From NCBI GenBank assembly GCA_026874595.1, contig CM049314.1, forward strand, positions 372,001 through 436,000: a DNA stretch of 64,000 bases. Direction: 5' to 3'. The position numbers and the translations under genes are program-made. This stretch comes from Sipunculus nudus (taxonomy: Eukaryota; Annelida; Sipuncula; Golfingiida; Sipunculidae). Below are positions 61,203-64,000 of the stretch, in pieces; the stretch's first letter is position 1; every line of letters starts with the position of its first letter. The notes below the pieces were generated by a model. It was not told the DNA's origin and did no database searches. It saw only the letters and a program-made list of their open reading frames with translations.

Positions 61203-62471
61203 CAATAAAGTTGTGACTGTGCCTCCAACATGTATGATCATAGATGGGGCCCGGAGAGGCCGTCACGCACCGCTGCACACGCCGGCCGCCCACCGTAAGG
61301 ACCCTGCCGCCACTTGCGGCGACGGCACGTGACTTCGTGGTTTGGTGAAACACGGCGCGAGATTTGACGAGACTGACAATGCGACCCCTGAATGTGACTG
61401 CGAGTGTCAGCCGCTATCCGTCGCTGCAAGCCATGTGTCTGTAGCGTGAAAAATGACAGAATTATAGGCATTTCTTTGAATGGTCACGTGTTCTCGTTTC
61501 ACGAGAAACGGCGCGAGATATGACGAGACTTGCGATTGAATGGCTTAGAACTAGAGGGATGCTGTCTAACGCCGAAAACCAGACCTTTCTATCGCAAATA
61601 TCAACAGAGATAGAAGCTGGAAAACTCCGAATTTTCAGATTGTCAAGTTTTACCCCGAAATTTGGTAACCATGGTAACGGCAGCACAAAGCAACATGTGC
61701 GAAGGGATAAGCCAATGTTCCTAGTTTTAGATACGACCAAAAAAATGGTGTCACGTTTAATATTTTTTGAGATATTGCAGAAAAATGATATGTTACAGTG
61801 TTTCATGTACCACGCCCCCTGGTGGCTATTTCCAAAAAATGAAAAATTGATTTCGAGATATTTCTAAACAACACAAAATATGTCATTTTCAAAGTCATAG
61901 TTTAAAAAATGCGACCTGTAAGCCATATTTAATGAAATCTCGAAAATTCTCGTTTGACGAGAAATGGTGCGAGATTTTACGAGACTTTTACTTGTAGGAT
62001 AAAAAGCTTATTTAGTACTATATGATGCAAAAAACTAGAACTCTCTAGCTTTAAAAATGACAAAGTTAGAAAAATTAGGCCTTTTATTTTCGAAAATCAT
62101 GAGATTTCCCCCAAAATGTGTAACCATAGAAACAGCAGATTTCAGCAACATATACATCAGAAGAAGGGCCTTGGAATGCCGATTAAAATGAGCCATGTTT
62201 GAAGTGGCTATGACAAATAGTAATGGAGATATGAAGAAAAGAGCACTTTAGGAACTTTTGATGACCTTGACCTTGACCTTTGACCTATATTGCCCCAAAA
62301 CAATAGGCTTCTTGCATTTTTGATTCTACACAAACTGTGAAAGTTTGAAAGCGATGGGATGAAAATTGCGACCTGTAGAGACTGGACAGACAAACAAACA
62401 AACAAACAAACAGACAAACAGACATCCGCGACTGACCAACCAGCTTGCGAAAATCGAAGATTTCCGGCAAG
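61203..62471 (-). repeat. Array unit 18
   Basis: CCGTCG (T at 61421) with GGTAACC and AAGGGCC. Confidence 0.95.
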
Positions 62472-63740
62472 CAATAAAGTTGTGACTGTGCCTCCAACAT
62501 GTATGATCATAGATGGGGCCCGGAGAGGCCGTCACGCACCGCTGCACACGCCGGCCGCCCACCGTAAGGACCCTGCCGCCACTTGCGGCGACGGCACGTG
62601 ACTTCGTGGTTTGGTGAAACACGGCGCGAGATTTGACGAGACTGACAATGCGACCCCTGAATGTGACTGCGAGTGTCAGCCGCTATCCGGCGCTGCAAGC
62701 CATGTGTCTGTAGCGTGAAAAATGACAGAATTATAGGCATTTCTTTGAATGGTCACGTGTTCTCGTTTCACGAGAAACGGCGCGAGATATGACGAGACTT
62801 GCGATTGAATGGCTTAGAACTAGAGGGATGCTGTCTAACGCCGAAAACCAGACCTTTCTATCGCAAATATCAACAGAGATAGAAGCTGGAAAACTCCGAA
62901 TTTTCAGATTGTCAAGTTTTACCCCGAAATTTGATAACCATGGTAACGGCAGCACAAAGCAACATGTGCGAAGGGATAAGCCAATGTTCCTAGTTTTAGA
63001 TACGACCAAAAAAATGGTGTCACGTTTAATATTTTTTGAGATATTGCAGAAAAATGATATGTTACAGTGTTTCATGTACCACGCCCCCTGGTGGCTATTT
63101 CCAAAAAATGAAAAATTGATTTCGAGATATTTCTAAACAACACAAAATATGTCATTTTCAAAGTCATAGTTTAAAAAATGCGACCTGTAAGCCATATTTA
63201 ATGAAATCTCGAAAATTCTCGTTTGACGAGAAATGGTGCGAGATTTTACGAGACTTTTACTTGTAGGATAAAAAGCTTATTTAGTACTATATGATGCAAA
63301 AAACTAGAACTCTCTAGCTTTAAAAATGACAAAGTTAGAAAAATTAGGCCTTTTATTTTCGAAAATCATGAGATTTCCCCCAAAATGTGTAACCATAGAA
63401 ACAGCAGATTTCAGCAACATATACATCAGAAGAAAGGCCTTGGAATGCCGATTAAAATGAGCCATGTTTGAAGTGGCTATGACAAATAGTAATGGAGATA
63501 TGAAGAAAAGAGCACTTTAGGAACTTTTGATGACCTTGACCTTGACCTTTGACCTATATTGCCCCAAAACAATAGGCTTCTTGCATTTTTGATTCTACAC
63601 AAACTGTGAAAGTTTGAAAGCGATGGGATGAAAATTGCGACCTGTAGAGACTGGACAGACAAACAAACAAACAAACAAACAGACAAACAGACATCCGCGA
63701 CTGACCAACCAGCTTGCGAAAATCGAAGATTTCCGGCAAG
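62472..63740 (-). repeat. Array unit 19
   Basis: GATAACC with AAAGGCC; CCGGCG, like unit 15. Confidence 0.95.
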
Positions 63741-64000
63741 CAATAAAGTTGTGACTGTGCCTCCAACATGTATGATCATAGATGGGGCCCGGAGAGGCCG
63801 TCACGCACCGCTGCACACGCCGGCCGCCCACCGTAAGGACCCTGCCGCCACTTGCGGCGACGGCACGTGACTTCGTGGTTTGGTGAAACACGGCGCGAGA
63901 TTTGACGAGACTGACAATGCGACCCCTGAATGTGACTGCGAGTGTCAGCCGCTATCCGGCGCTGCAAGCCATGTGTCTGTAGCGTGAAAAATGACAGAAT
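63741..64000 (-). repeat. Array unit 20 (partial)
   Basis: Holds only the GC-rich tail and the first core monomer; the array continues past the window. Confidence 0.95.

Larger units (their letters stand above)
39652..64000 (-). repeat. Macrosatellite array of the 1269-bp element
   Basis: Head-to-tail array on the minus strand: a 1067-bp partial unit, 18 complete units (15 of 1269 bp and 3 of 1329 bp) and a 260-bp partial unit at the window edge. Units differ at only a few sites. All share changes absent from left-hand units, in left-hand orientation: TCTGCTG for TCAACTG, CATATTTTGTG for CATATTCTGTG, TATCCTACAAG for TATCATACAAG, and AATTTCGGGG for AATTTTGGGG. Confidence 0.97.

Noticed and set aside
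39707-63136. Nineteen near-identical 115-codon + strand frames, with 114-codon frames opposite, as a tandem gene family
   Set aside because: Both strands are open over the same bases in the same satellite unit. The frames recur at exact repeat spacing, include the non-coding motif sites, and show no recognisable domain. They reflect sequence composition and homogenisation.
53529-63740. A strict two-unit (2538-bp) higher-order repeat, suggested by alternating GGTAACC/GATAACC in units 14-19
   Set aside because: The other variable sites do not follow the same alternation, so the pattern is a mosaic and not a fixed dimer.
39652-64000. CRISPR-like array, because of the regular repeats
   Set aside because: Units are 1269 bp with no unique spacers, and the sequence is eukaryotic in character.

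Overview
This window is eukaryotic, non-coding, repeat-dominated DNA. I find no convincing intact gene, rRNA, tRNA or CRISPR array. The tetranucleotide microsatellites (TGTT/TGTC), the AGGTCA-rich stretches and the nested satellite/element architecture suggest an invertebrate animal. A bivalve mollusc would fit, but that is inference and not shown by any gene. Nearly all open frames of 60-160 codons are satellite translations: they recur at exact repeat spacing, often on both strands at once, and many run through microsatellite (CLFVCLFV-type) peptides.

Layout. (1) 1-3414: a partial copy of the main 1269-bp element, a diverged relative, an array of eight ~148-bp monomers (about 877-2045), and an older 1269-type copy with a different head. 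(2) 3415-39151: long higher-order repeats. Copy A (3415-11883) and copy B (11884-20352) are each 8469 bp and look identical. Copies C (20353-28819) and D (28820-39151) are a second, slightly diverged pair, and D carries an extra ~2.65 kb at its start. Each copy is built from: a 1269-bp element; a 60-bp 'solo head'; a long element variant; a non-satellite piece with polyadenylation-like signals; a ~365-bp tandem satellite; an AT-rich part with T- and G-homopolymers; a short conserved ORF; ~1.6 kb of non-satellite sequence; a TCTG microsatellite; and a 1269-type element with an alternative head. (3) 39152-39651: a gap of exactly 500 N. (4) 39652-64000: a clean head-to-tail array of the same 1269-bp element in the opposite orientation, with 18 complete units and two partial ones. 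Four units carry a 60-bp head duplication.

The element has a consistent internal plan. It opens with a stem-loop head (CTTGCCGG...CAAG), followed by a TGTT/TGTC microsatellite and an AGGTCA cluster with a DR1 arrangement. Then come ~148-bp-type core monomers carrying the palindrome TCTCGT-CAA-ACGAGA, a 13-bp match to the CTCF core (CCACCAGGGGGCG), and an RFX X-box-like palindrome (GTTACCATGGTAAC or one change from it). It ends with two CACGTG E-boxes and a CpG-dense, GC-rich tail. The hairpin head plus microsatellite plus core tandem repeats resembles the general plan of non-autonomous Helitron-like elements that have become satellites, but no transposase or Rep/helicase is present to prove it.

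The most interesting possibility is that this macrosatellite is a dense array of architectural or regulatory protein sites. There are 16 CTCF-like cores on the + strand left of the gap and 19 on the - strand right of it. Whether any is bound, and whether the convergent arrangement is real or a scaffolding effect, cannot be told from sequence alone.
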